A stretch of 64,000 nucleotides of DNA, from assembly GCF_964059235.1 (NCBI RefSeq), contig NZ_OZ060452.1:868001-932000 (forward strand), written 5' to 3'. Origin of the DNA: Candidatus Tisiphia endosymbiont of Nedyus quadrimaculatus (GTDB lineage Bacteria > Pseudomonadota > Alphaproteobacteria > Rickettsiales > Rickettsiaceae). Positions 27,376-37,213 of the stretch are shown here, in pieces. The position numbers and the translations under genes were made by a program. The first letter of the stretch is position 1, and each line of letters begins with the position of its first letter. The notes under the pieces were generated by a model that worked only from the letters and a program-made list of their open reading frames with translations, did not search any database and was not told the DNA's origin.

Positions 27376-27403
27376 AATGATAGTATCATATGATACTATC
27401 ATT
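27376..27403. promoter_or_regulatory. 28-bp perfect palindrome abutting the Fic start codon
   Basis: Two back-to-back 13-bp palindromes, ATGATAGTATCAT and ATGATACTATCAT, make a 28-bp perfect palindrome (27376-27403) ending 2 nt before the Fic ATG at 27406. It would suit a dimeric operator bound twice, or an RNA hairpin hiding the start. No Shine-Dalgarno is visible apart from it. Confidence 0.6.
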
Positions 27404-27405
27404 TT

Positions 27406-28373
27406 ATGAATAACAAACCACCTTTTCAAGTAAGTAATAAAATACTTACATTACTGCAAGATATTGCATATGAGCTTGGTATTTTATTTGGAGCTAAGCT
27501 TTCTCTGCCTGCAGTAAAACTTAGAAAAAGTAACCAAATAAAGACTATCCATTCTTCTTTAGCAATTGAAGGTAATAGTTTAAGTTTAGACCAAATAACC
27601 AATATAATTGATGGGAAACCGGTACTAGGTTCTAAAAATGATATTATTGAAGTTAACAATGCCATTAAATTATATAATAATTTACATAAACTAAATCCAT
27701 TATCAATAGATTATTTACTAGAGGCACATAGATTATTGATGCAAGAATTAATAGTTGATAATGGCTATTTTCGAGCTAGCGGAGTTGGCATATTTAAAGG
27801 CGATGAAATAACTCATATAGCTCCTAAAGCTAGTCGTGTCCCATTATTAATGGATAAATTATTTCAGTTCATAAAAAAAATAAGGATATTCCGTGGCTAA
27901 TTAAAGCTTGTGTATTTCATTATGAGCTAGCATTTATCCATCCTTTCTCAGATGGTAATGGACGAATGGGTAGGTTATGGCAACAATTATTATTAATGAA
28001 AGCAGATCCAATTTTTAAATATATTCCGGTGGAGGTACTAATAAAAAACGAACAAAGTGAGTACTATAACGTTTTAGCTGAGTGTGATAAAGCAGGGGAG
28101 TCTACCTTATTCATTGAATTTATGGCAACACAGATACTAAAGGCTCTGCAACTATATGTTAATAATGTAGTATCTCCAGTCAAAACTCCTAAGTCTAGGT
28201 TAGAATTTGCTAAAATAAAATTACCAAATAGTTGGTTTTCAAGGAAAGATTATATTCTATTACATAAGGATATTTCTTCTGCGTCGGCCAGTCGTGATCT
28301 AATCTTTGGTGTTAAGGAAGGTATCCTAACTCATAAAGGTATAAAAAATCAAACTTGTTATAAATTTCAGTAG
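27406..28373 (+). pseudogene. Fic-family protein, frameshifted in a poly(A) tract
   Basis: The first frame (27406-27900) gives the Fic N-terminal part (IHSSLAIEGNSLSLDQI, then EVNNAIKLYNNL). It shifts at eight A residues (27873-27880) and stops at 27898-27900. The second frame continues at once with FIHPFSDGNGRMGRLWQQ; the Fic catalytic motif HPFxxGNGR is intact at 27939-27965. It runs through a winged-helix tail to 28373. One extra A would restore about 322 residues. The SxxxEGN inhibitory helix motif (SLAIEGN) is present. Fic enzymes AMPylate proteins. A real pseudogene, slippage rescue or a sequencing error are all possible. Confidence 0.85.
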
Positions 28374-28416
28374 CCATTTTTATTAGTGGAGTTATAGTAG
28401 GTTGAATATACTAAAA

Positions 28417-28466
28417 TACGCGAATTCGGGATAAGAATTTGTCAATTCTTATCCCGAATTCGCGTA
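28417..28466. repeat. 23-bp perfect inverted repeat with GAATTCGGGATAAG core
   Basis: Left arm 28417-28439 and right arm 28444-28466 are exact reverse complements around the loop TGTC (core CGCGAATTCGGGATAAGAAT). Related palindromes lie at 31163-31194 and 36030-36063, with a half copy near 15161-15177. It may act as a terminator but has no T-tract; it is most simply a mobile palindromic repeat. Confidence 0.75.
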
Positions 28467-28470
28467 AGAC

Positions 28471-28567
28471 GTCATTGCAAGACCACGTGAGTGTAGTGGC
28501 AATCCATTTCTAATCTACTTTCGTGGATTGCTTCGTCGCTACTATTAAGTAGCTCCTCGCAATGACG
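28471..28567. repeat. GTCATTGC...GCAATGACG palindromic repeat
   Basis: About 97 bp with terminal arms GTCATTGCAAGACC and CTCCTCGCAATGAC and inner arms GGCAATCCA and GGATTGCTTCGTCG. Sister copies lie at 34024-34116, 36915-36998, 37015-37110 and 61988-62095. No coding function is seen. Confidence 0.8.
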
Positions 28568-28632
28568 GATACTATTGGGTTAGTGGTAGAGAAAATATTA
28601 AAAAAGTAATGAATGAATAAGTGGACATATTA

Positions 28633-30021
28633 ATGGAAAATTACGATCTAGCGATTATTGGTGGTGGACCAGGTGGTTACGTGGCTGCGATTAGGGCTGC
28701 ACAACTAAATAAAAAAGTTGTGTTGATTGAGAAGGAGCATTTAGGGGGAGTCTGCTTAAATTGGGGTTGTATACCAACAAAAGCATTGCTTAAATCAGCT
28801 GAATTATTTCAAAAAATTAGACATGCTAAAGATTATGGTATTATAGTAGGCGAAGCAAGTTTTGACCTAAAAAAAATAGTACAGCGTTCTAGAGATATAT
28901 CGATGCAGTTAACATCTGGTATTAAATCTCTGCTAAAAAAAAATAAGGTTACGATAATTGATGGCACGGCTAGGCTAGGAACAGGCAAGGTAGTAGATAT
29001 CAATAATAATGGTCAAAAAATTTCGATTAAAGCAAAGGACATAATAATTGCAACAGGTGCAAGATATAGAATCTTAGATGGATTTGAGCCGGATGGCAAG
29101 CAAATTATTACCTCCAAAGAGGCTATGGTTCTTGATAAATTACCAAAATCTATGATTATCGTTGGATCAGGAGCGATTGGTATAGAATTTGCTTCATTTT
29201 ATAATGCTTTAGGAACAAATGTCACTGTAATTGAAGCACAAAATAGGATTTTACCTAGTGAAGATGAGGAGATTTCTTTAATGGCACGAAAAACCTTTGA
29301 AAAGAAAGGGATAAAAATTCATACTAATAGCAAATTGTTAAATCATAGCAAAACCCAAGACCATGTTGTAGTTGAAGTTGAGATAGATGGCAAAAATTAC
29401 AAGATACAAGCTGAAATTTTGCTTATAGCCGTTGGTATAGTTGGTAACACGGAAAACCTTAATTTAGAAAAAACTAATATCAAAATAGATAGAGGTCATA
29501 TTATTACCAATCAGTTTATGCAAACTTCGGAAGAAGGCATTTATGCAATAGGTGATGTAACATCAGCACCATGGCTTGCCCACAAGGCAAGTCATGAAGG
29601 TATTATTGCTGCGGAAACTATAGCTGGTCTTAAGGCTCATCCTATAGAGAAACGTAATATTCCAGGCTGTACTTATTCCTCACCACAGATTGCTAGTGTA
29701 GGACTCACTGAAGAACAAGCGAAAAAAGCTGGTTACCAAGTAAAAATTGGCAGATTCCCATCTATCGCTAACGGTAAAGCCTTGGTTGATGGTTATAATG
29801 AAGGAATGATTAAAACGATTTTTGATGTAAAGACTGGTGAATTGTTAGGAGCTCATTTGATAGGTGAAGAGGTTACCGAACTAATTCAAGGTTATGTAAT
29901 TGCTAGAACTATGGAAGGTACAGAGCTTGATTTAATGAATAGCATTTTTCCACATCCAACTTTATCTGAAATGATGGGAGAGGCGGTATTGCAGGCTTAT
30001 GGTAGGGCTATTCATATATAA
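28633..30021 (+). CDS. lpdA: Dihydrolipoamide dehydrogenase (E3)
   Basis: About 462 residues. FAD-binding GGGPGGYVAAIRAAQL, redox disulfide GGVCLNWGCIPTK, NAD site IIVGSGAIGIEFA, FAD site YAIGDVTSAPWLAHKASHEG and the catalytic His-Glu in FPHPTLSEMM. It reoxidises lipoyl groups of the pyruvate and 2-oxoglutarate dehydrogenase complexes. The frame opens at GTG 28621, but ATG 28633 (MENYDLAIIGGG) fits the family start. Repeats fill the upstream spacer; the small membrane-protein gene follows 80 bp on. Confidence 0.95.
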   Translation: MENYDLAIIGGGPGGYVAAIRAAQLNKKVVLIEKEHLGGVCLNWGCIPTKALLKSAELFQKIRHAKDYGIIVGEASFDLKKIVQRSRDISMQLTSGIKSLLKKNKVTIIDGTARLGTGKVVDINNNGQKISIKAKDIIIATGARYRILDGFEPDGKQIITSKEAMVLDKLPKSMIIVGSGAIGIEFASFYNALGTNVTVIEAQNRILPSEDEEISLMARKTFEKKGIKIHTNSKLLNHSKTQDHVVVEVEIDGKNYKIQAEILLIAVGIVGNTENLNLEKTNIKIDRGHIITNQFMQTSEEGIYAIGDVTSAPWLAHKASHEGIIAAETIAGLKAHPIEKRNIPGCTYSSPQIASVGLTEEQAKKAGYQVKIGRFPSIANGKALVDGYNEGMIKTIFDVKTGELLGAHLIGEEVTELIQGYVIARTMEGTELDLMNSIFPHPTLSEMMGEAVLQAYGRAIHI

Positions 30022-30101
30022 AAAAAATTTTCTTTTTGCTACTTAGTGGTAAGCATAAATTATGTTATAAATTGTCCTAGAATTAATATGAGGAAAAAGA
30101 A

Positions 30102-30296
30102 ATGAGTAAAATGAACCGTGAAGATTATGGAATCTACCCACCAAGGAGGAAAATAAACCTTGTTATGCAGCATGGCGTGTCATTTGGTTCGGCACTTGCT
30201 ATGGCTATTTCATTTAATATAAACCATTCTGTATTATGGGCAATCGTACATGGCGTGTTTTCTTGGCTGTATGTGGCTTATTATTGTTTGATTTAG
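30102..30296 (+). CDS. Small membrane protein of unknown function
   Basis: 64 residues. A polar N-terminus (MSKMNREDYGIYPPRRKIN) is followed by two hydrophobic stretches (VSFGSALAMAISF and SVLWAIVHGVFSWLYVAYYCLI). AGGAAAAAG is well placed before the ATG. No family is recognised. Position and start signal make it a likely real gene, perhaps a small inner-membrane protein. Confidence 0.65.
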   Translation: MSKMNREDYGIYPPRRKINLVMQHGVSFGSALAMAISFNINHSVLWAIVHGVFSWLYVAYYCLI

Positions 30297-30612
30297 TTTT
30301 AGTATAGCTAACCCGAAAAGGTTTAAGGCATAGTAATGGTGATAGAATTGATGTCATTTCCGCGTAGGTAGCGAAATCTAATACGATCTTACAATGTCAC
30401 CCCTGCGTAAGCAGGGGTGACATATACGATGAAACGATGTCATTCCTGCTTCGGTGCGGAATCTAAAGAAATAGCATAGAAGGTATGTTATATAGTTTTA
30501 GATCCCAGCTTTCGCTGGGATGACATAATGGCGGTAGGGATGACATCGTTTTGACGTTAGTACTACAACTGTAGTACTAGGGTTATAGAATTTTAATGGA
30601 TATAAAAACATA
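30297..30612. repeat. Repeat-filled spacer upstream of atpH
   Basis: No gene. It contains ATGTCACCCCTGCGTAAGCA near 30396 (palindromic with GGGGTGACAT), GATCCCAGCTTTCGCTGGGA near 30507 and ACTACAACTGTAGTACTAG near 30561. These are the same modules as in the composite elements at 32806 and 38467. The atpH promoter must lie in or before them; none is evident. Confidence 0.65.
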
Positions 30613-31176
30613 ATGATTAACAATAAATTAGTACGTAACTATACTTCTGCTTTATTTGATAATGCATTGGCAAGTAGCTTGGAAGATAAAATATTACAGC
30701 AGATTACCATTATTAATCAATTTATCGAGGATAATTCGCAAATCAAGGCTGTTATATTTTCTCCTATAGTAAAGGATGTTGACAAATGTAAAATAATTGA
30801 GTTAATTACAGAAACCTTTAATATCGAATCTATAGTTAAGCGGTTTTTGTTAATATTACTAAGGCATTCACGTATGCCTATTTTATCAAACATAGTAGTA
30901 TTATACCAACAACTACTTAATAATAGCAGAAATATTAAAATGGTAAAAGTAACTTCTTCTAAATCTTTGCAGACTAGAGAGAAAGAATGGTTAACAAAAT
31001 ATTTAGCAGATGACTTTCAGCAGAAGGTTGCTATAAATTTTTGCCAAAGTCAGTCAATTATTGGCGGTATTGTGGTGCAATATGATAGCATAGTTAGGGA
31101 CTATTCTATTGCGGGAATGTTAGAAAAAATAACGAAAACCTTGAAAGCTACAAAGATACAGCCGAATTTGGGATAA
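30613..31176 (+). CDS. atpH: F1 ATP synthase delta subunit
   Basis: 187 residues. Rotor-stator connector of the F1Fo ATP synthase (OSCP type). Seen: RNYTSALFDNALA at the N-terminus, the central LLRHSRMPILSNIV and the C-terminal IIGGIVVQYDSIVRDYSIAGML, all typical. First gene of atpH-A-G-D-C. Its last codons and stop (LG, TAA 31174-31176) lie within a palindromic repeat (31163-31194), so the extreme C-terminus is repeat-derived. Confidence 0.92.
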   Translation: MINNKLVRNYTSALFDNALASSLEDKILQQITIINQFIEDNSQIKAVIFSPIVKDVDKCKIIELITETFNIESIVKRFLLILLRHSRMPILSNIVVLYQQLLNNSRNIKMVKVTSSKSLQTREKEWLTKYLADDFQQKVAINFCQSQSIIGGIVVQYDSIVRDYSIAGMLEKITKTLKATKIQPNLG

Positions 31177-31194
31177 CTTGTTATCCCGAATTCG
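31163..31194. repeat. Palindromic repeat overlapping the atpH stop codon
   Basis: CGAATTTGGGATAA (31163-31176) pairs with TTATCCCGAATTCG (31181-31194) around CTTG, with one wobble. The left arm includes the atpH TAA. Same family as 28417-28466 and 36030-36063. Confidence 0.75.
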
Positions 31195-31226
31195 CGTGTT
31201 AAATAAATTTTATATGAGGAATAACT

Positions 31227-32783
31227 ATGGGGTCTATCCAACAATTAAAGGCTGTCGAACTTGCTGAAATATTAAAAAAAGAAATTGCTAACATTGATCA
31301 GCTTAGCGATTTACGGGAAGTAGGGCAGGTTGTAACAGTTGGCGATGGTATAGCTAGGGTATATGGTATCGATAATGTGGAAGCTGGCGAGGTAGTCGAG
31401 TTTGCGTCAGGAGTGAAAGGTCTTGCTCTTAATCTTGAAACAGATTCTGTAAGTATTGTATTAATTGGTAGTGATCGAGAAGTCAAACAAGGTGATGCGG
31501 TAAAAAGAACTGGAAAGATTTTACAAGTACCAGTTGGTAAGTCATTGCTTGGTAGGGTCGTTGATGGTATGGCAAATCCTATTGATGGTAAAGGTGAGAT
31601 TATAACTGATACATATAGGAATATAGAGGAAAAAGCTCCGGGGATAATTGTTAGAAAAAGTGTTAAAGAGCCGGTGCAAACGGGTATTAAAGTGATTGAT
31701 GCCCTAATTCCTATTGGTAGAGGTCAGAGGGAGTTAATTATTGGTGATAGGCAAATAGGTAAAACCGCTATTGTTATCGATACTATTATTAACCAAAAAC
31801 AAGCTCATCTTAACGGCGATGAAAAAAATAAAATTTATTGTATTTATGTAGCTATTGGTCAAAAAAGATCGACTGTTGCACAGGTAGTAAAAAGATTAGA
31901 AGACTCAGGAGCAATGGAATATACCACAGTTGTAGCAGCTACTGCCTCTGATCCTGTTGCGTTACAATATGTTGCACCTTACACTGGTTGCAGTATTGGT
32001 GAGTATTTTCGTGATAATGGTATGCATGCACTAGTTATTTACGATGATTTAAGCAAACATGCTGTTGCCTATAGACAAATCTCACTATTACTTAGAAGAC
32101 CGCCGGGACGTGAAGCTTATCCAGGGGATGTATTTTATCTACATTCTAGGTTACTTGAACGAGCAGCAAAAATGTCAGATAAAGCTGGTGGTGGATCTCT
32201 TACAGCTTTGCCAATTATTGAAACCCAAGCAGGGGATGTTTCCGCATATATTCCAACCAATATTATATCAATTACTGATGGACAGATTTTTTTAGAAAAT
32301 GAGCTGTTCTATAAAGGTATCAGACCGGCAGTAAATATTGGTATATCAGTGAGTAGGGTAGGATCAGCAGCACAAGTAAAATCTATGAAGCAAGTGGCAG
32401 GAAGTGTGAAACTTGAGTTAGCACAATTTAGGGAATTAGCAGCTTTTTCTCAGTTTAGTTCAGACTTAGACGTTTCAACTAAACAACTTATTTCACATGG
32501 TACAAAGCTTAGCGAAATATTGAAGCAGGATCAATATAGCCCTTTCCCTGTTGAGGAACAAGTGGTTAGTCTTTATGCTGGGGTAAAAAATTATCTTGAT
32601 AGTATTCCTGTTGAACGAATAAAAGAATTTGAGCATAGAATGCTGCAAGAAATAAAACTGAGTGAAAACGATATTTTAGTATCTATTAGAGAGCAAGGAC
32701 AAATTACTGAAAAAATGGAACAAAAGTTAAAAATTTTCTTAGAAAATTTTGTGCAGAACTTTAATGCTTGTTCAGTAAGTTAA
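31227..32783 (+). CDS. atpA: F1 ATP synthase alpha subunit
   Basis: 518 residues. Non-catalytic nucleotide-binding subunit of the F1 hexamer. P-loop [14 protein letters not shown] near residue 170, [36 protein letters not shown] and the signature [17 protein letters not shown]. It is full length. It is separated from atpG by 324 bp occupied by an inserted repeat, which is unusual for this operon. Confidence 0.97.
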   Translation: MGSIQQLKAVELAEILKKEIANIDQLSDLREVGQVVTVGDGIARVYGIDNVEAGEVVEFASGVKGLALNLETDSVSIVLIGSDREVKQGDAVKRTGKILQVPVGKSLLGRVVDGMANPIDGKGEIITDTYRNIEEKAPGIIVRKSVKEPVQTGIKVIDALIPIGRGQRELIIGDRQIGKTAIVIDTIINQKQAHLNGDEKNKIYCIYVAIGQKRSTVAQVVKRLEDSGAMEYTTVVAATASDPVALQYVAPYTGCSIGEYFRDNGMHALVIYDDLSKHAVAYRQISLLLRRPPGREAYPGDVFYLHSRLLERAAKMSDKAGGGSLTALPIIETQAGDVSAYIPTNIISITDGQIFLENELFYKGIRPAVNIGISVSRVGSAAQVKSMKQVAGSVKLELAQFRELAAFSQFSSDLDVSTKQLISHGTKLSEILKQDQYSPFPVEEQVVSLYAGVKNYLDSIPVERIKEFEHRMLQEIKLSENDILVSIREQGQITEKMEQKLKIFLENFVQNFNACSVS

Positions 32784-32805
32784 TCTGAGCTCAATATAAG
32801 AATAA

Positions 32806-33010
32806 TACCATTTCCCATTATTAACTACGATAATACTACAGTTGTAGTTACTACCCAGAGCTGTCATTCTTAGCAACGGCGGGAATCTAAAAAATAGCCT
32901 GAAAGACTATTAAACATTATTAGATCCCATCTTTCGCTGGGATGACATCGTTTTGACATTAGTACTACAACTGTAGCACTAAATAGCGTAGTTAATAATG
33001 GGAAATGGTA
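32806..33010. repeat. MITE-like 205-bp palindromic composite element, copy 1
   Basis: Terminal 24-bp inverted repeats, TACCATTTCCCATTATTAAC (extending to ACTACG, 32806-32829) and its exact reverse at 32987-33010. Nested inside are AATACTACAGTTGTAGTTAC, the ATCCCATC/GCTGGGAT module and TACTACAACTGTAGCACT. A second copy lies at 38467-38670 and a third, split by IS1111, at about 8932-9071 plus 10501-10562. It has no coding capacity. It sits between atpA and atpG. Confidence 0.85.
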
Positions 33011-33107
33011 TAATTATTCATCCCTGCGAAGGTGATGTCATCCGATGGGATGACATTGATGATATGGTAATGTTGTATCGACTTTAGGTTAAGATTAATT
33101 AGGTAGT

Positions 33108-33998
33108 ATGTCAGGTTTAAAACAGTTAAGATCTCGTATTAAGAGCATTAAAACAACGCAAAAAATCACTAAGGCTATGCAGATAGTTTCGGCTACTAAG
33201 TTTACAAAAGCCAAAAACCAAGTTAAGGACTCAGAGGATTATATTGGGATTCTGCAGGATATAATGTCTAGCGTGGCATCTAGCAATAATTTACAGGATC
33301 TGCCGATCGAACAGAAAAAATTTTTTTCAGAAGGATTATTAGACCAAGGTGACTTGAATATAAATAAGCTACATTTACTAATAGTAGTCACCTCCGAACG
33401 AGGTTTATGTGGAGCTTTTAATTTTTTACTGTCCAAGCAGGTAAAATCTGATATTGCAAATTTGGAAAATGCTGGTAAACAAGTAAGGCTTATTATTATT
33501 GGCAAAAAGGGTTATGATGCATTTAAGGGGCAATATTCCCATTATATTGATAATTATTATGAGTTTCCAAAAGCTCATAATAATAATTTGTCATTTCAGC
33601 TCAAAGAAAAACTGATGGAGATGGTAGAGGATTTTGGAATTAGCAATTGTCAAATATATTTTAACAACTGTAAAAATGCTATGATACAGATTCCAACTAA
33701 AAAGCAAATATTGCCAATTGAAAAACAGCTATGTTCAAATGAGAAATATTTGAGCTATGAATATGAAGGTGAAGGGCTTATTTTGCATATGATTAATCTT
33801 TATGTATCGGCTCAAATTAATTATGCTCTACTACAAAATAGAGCTAGCGAAGAAGGAGCTAGAATGACAGCAATGGATAATGCAACAAAAAATGCTAAGG
33901 AGCTTATTAATAAGTTAACACTAAAACTTAATAGATCTAGACAAGATCTGATTACTAAGGACTTGATAGAGATTATTGCAGGGGCAGAAGCCGTATAA
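33108..33998 (+). CDS. atpG: F1 ATP synthase gamma subunit
   Basis: 296 residues. Central shaft of the rotor. N-terminal helix LKQLRSRIKSIKTTQKITKA and MQIVSATKFTKAKNQ; C-terminal ASEEGARMTAMDNATKNAKE and LINKLTLKLNRSRQDLITKD, both diagnostic. It begins 98 bp after the inserted repeat and is followed by a second repeat before atpD. Confidence 0.95.
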   Translation: MSGLKQLRSRIKSIKTTQKITKAMQIVSATKFTKAKNQVKDSEDYIGILQDIMSSVASSNNLQDLPIEQKKFFSEGLLDQGDLNINKLHLLIVVTSERGLCGAFNFLLSKQVKSDIANLENAGKQVRLIIIGKKGYDAFKGQYSHYIDNYYEFPKAHNNNLSFQLKEKLMEMVEDFGISNCQIYFNNCKNAMIQIPTKKQILPIEKQLCSNEKYLSYEYEGEGLILHMINLYVSAQINYALLQNRASEEGARMTAMDNATKNAKELINKLTLKLNRSRQDLITKDLIEIIAGAEAV

Positions 33999-34023
33999 AA
34001 TTAATTATATTGGTAAATAGCTA

Positions 34024-34116
34024 GTCATTGCGAGCGAACGTATGTGAGCGTGGCAATCCAAAAATAATAAAATATGGATTGCTTCGTCGCCACTAAAGTG
34101 ACTCCTCGCAATGACG
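34024..34116. repeat. GTCATTGCGAG...CTCGCAATGACG repeat between atpG and atpD
   Basis: Outer arms GTCATTGCGAGCG and CTCCTCGCAATGAC, inner arms GGCAATCCA and TGGATTGCTTCGTCG. Same family as 28471-28567. It widens the atpG-atpD gap to 161 bp. Confidence 0.85.
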
Positions 34117-34156
34117 AACTATAATACTTAGGATAGACAATAATATGTATAGGTAA

Positions 34157-35592
<1,436 letters not shown>

Positions 35593-35593
<1 letters not shown>

Positions 35594-35988
35594 TGAATAA
35601 AACAATTAGGGTTAAAATTGTAACGCCAGCGAATGTTGTGTTTGACATGGGAGCTCGGATGGTAACAATGCCGGGAGAATTAGGAGAATTTGAGGTTTTA
35701 CCAGGCCATGAGTTATTGATTGCAAATTTAAAAGATGGATTGACAAAAATTACAGTAGATAATTCTGTATTTAAGTACTTTATCTACTCAGGGTTAGCTG
35801 AGGTCACGTGGACAAATGTAAATATAGTAACAGAGTTTGCTGTTGATACTAGCAGTTTGCAACTACATGAGATAATTAGGAAAATAGACTCTTTAACAAA
35901 AGAAATAGACGAAGAAATTGATGATACAAAAATTGATATTATTAAATTGGATATTGCTAGATATGAATCTTTGCTGGCTCATATTTAA
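35593..35988 (+). CDS. atpC: F1 ATP synthase epsilon subunit
   Basis: 131 residues. N-terminal beta-sandwich (IRVKIVTPANVVFDMGARMV, then MPGELGEFEVLPGHE), followed by a short helical tail LHEIIRKIDSLTKEIDEEID. It couples the rotor to Fo and damps ATPase activity. Last gene of the atp cluster; it overlaps atpD by 1 nt. Confidence 0.93.
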
Positions 35989-36029
35989 AGAACTCCCCTT
36001 ACGCATGGCATTTAAAAGTCATAGGGAAT

Positions 36030-36114
36030 CTGAATTCGATGTAACTTGTTACATCGAATTCAGGGTTACCCTAGGCTATTAAACTGATGTCTTACATCGA
36101 TATTTGAGGTTAAT
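36030..36114. repeat. Two adjoining repeats upstream of queD; one supplies its Shine-Dalgarno
   Basis: CTGAATTCGATGTAA (36030-36044) pairs perfectly with TTACATCGAATTCAG (36049-36063). Directly behind it is a CGATGT-CTTACATCG module (about 36069-36114) whose TTGAGGTTAATT end abuts the queD ATG at 36116. GAGG at 36106-36109 is spaced 6 nt from the ATG, as a ribosome binding site should be. Confidence 0.75.
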
Positions 36115-36115
36115 T

Positions 36116-36532
36116 ATGATAAAGTGTACTCGTAAAATTGAATTTGATGCAGGTCATAGAGTTGTTGGACATGAGAATAAGTGTCAATTTCTACATGGTC
36201 ATCGTTATGTCCTTGAAGTTACAGCGGGATCAAGTGTTACCGATAATCTTGGTATGGTTATAGATTTTGGTCACATGAAGTCAATAATACAAAAGTGGAT
36301 AGATGATAATTTTGATCATAATCTTATATTACATCAAAATGATAGAGAAATGGGAGATAGAATATGTGACTGGACTGGTCAAAAAATATATTATATGCAA
36401 CAAAATCCAACCGCAGAAAATATAGCGTTATACCTAAAATTGGATATTTTGCCCAAATTATTTACTAATAGTTCTTTTGTTATTACAAAAGTCAAATTAT
36501 TTGAAACACCTAATTGCTTTGTTGAGGTATAA
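36116..36532 (+). CDS. queD: 6-carboxy-tetrahydropterin synthase (QueD/PTPS family)
   Basis: About 138 residues. Zinc and catalytic pattern: [20 protein letters not shown] (His plus Cys-x3-HGH), [16 protein letters not shown] and [10 protein letters not shown]. It converts dihydroneopterin triphosphate to a pterin used for queuosine; the family also has folate-linked members. The Cys is kept, favouring QueD over the PTPS-III type. The frame is open from TTG 36104, but ATG 36116 has a repeat-derived GAGG in front. The cutA start follows its stop with no gap. Confidence 0.88.
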   Translation: MIKCTRKIEFDAGHRVVGHENKCQFLHGHRYVLEVTAGSSVTDNLGMVIDFGHMKSIIQKWIDDNFDHNLILHQNDREMGDRICDWTGQKIYYMQQNPTAENIALYLKLDILPKLFTNSSFVITKVKLFETPNCFVEV

Positions 36533-36847
36533 GTGGTACAAAGATGTTGTGTGATTTTAACTACGACCAATGACCGGCAGGTGGTAGACAAAATAACAAC
36601 TAACTTATTGGAAGCAAATCTAGCTGCTTGCATACAAGTAGATGATATAGTCAGCTATTTTAAATGGGAAAGCAAGATTTCTTCTGTGCTAGAATATCGT
36701 ATTGTGATAAAGGCTAAGTCTGATAACTACAATACAATAGAAAAGGTGATTACTGATATACATAATTATGATCTTCCGCAAATAATAAAGCTCGACATTC
36801 AAGATGGGCTGTTTAGCTATTTAAATTGGGTAACTCAAAGTATCTAA
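36533..36847 (+). CDS. cutA: CutA1 divalent-ion tolerance family protein
   Basis: 104 residues: CCVILTTTNDRQVVDKI, LLEANLAACIQVDDIVSYFK, WESKISSVLEYRIVIKA and DLPQIIKLDI, the CutA1 signature of a trimeric PII-like fold. Its role is poorly defined. GTG start directly after the queD stop with GAGG 8 nt upstream, so the two are co-translated. Confidence 0.92.
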   Translation: MVQRCCVILTTTNDRQVVDKITTNLLEANLAACIQVDDIVSYFKWESKISSVLEYRIVIKAKSDNYNTIEKVITDIHNYDLPQIIKLDIQDGLFSYLNWVTQSI

Positions 36848-36891
36848 TTTTAATAGAGTGTTTATTAGCACTAAGATTTACCCAATATATA

Positions 36892-37147
36892 TATAGCTAA
36901 CCCTGTTATTACTCCGTCTATTAGCGAGGAGTCGAAGGCGACGAAGCAATCTAATGAATGTGGATTGCCACTACACTCACGTAGTCTCGCAATGACGGCA
37001 GTACTTTTACCCAACGTCATTGCGAGGAGACCATAAGGTCGACGAAGCAATCTATGATTAAAAACAACGTGGATTACTTTGTTGTGCTTCGCTACTTCTT
37101 GCAATGACGTATGTGAATTGGGAGTAATGCTAATCGGGTTAGCTATA
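36892..37147. repeat. Composite repeat: two CATTGCGAG elements nested inside a TAGCTAACCC inverted repeat
   Basis: Outer arms TATAGCTAACCCTGTTATTA (36892) and GGTTAGCTATA (to 37147), with TTACTCC and GGAGTAA just inside. They enclose two complete CATTGCGAG-type palindromes, about 36915-36998 and 37015-37110. No gene occupies the cutA-gltP gap; the short reverse reading frame there is only a reading of the repeat. Confidence 0.8.
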
Positions 37148-37213
37148 GACATTTACATGAAATCAGCAAAATAAGTTTAATCAAAACACTCTTTAATTTA
37201 ATTAAGTAGAACA

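Noticed and set aside
30396-30425. Riboswitch-like or terminator hairpin before atpH
   Set aside because: The same stem occurs at many unrelated sites, so it is a dispersed repeat rather than a gene-specific element.
36104-36115. TTG start of queD
   Set aside because: It lies inside the repeat; ATG 36116 has a properly spaced GAGG.
36871-37152. 93-codon minus-strand frame between cutA and the symporter gene
   Set aside because: It is a translation of the nested CATTGCGAG repeats.
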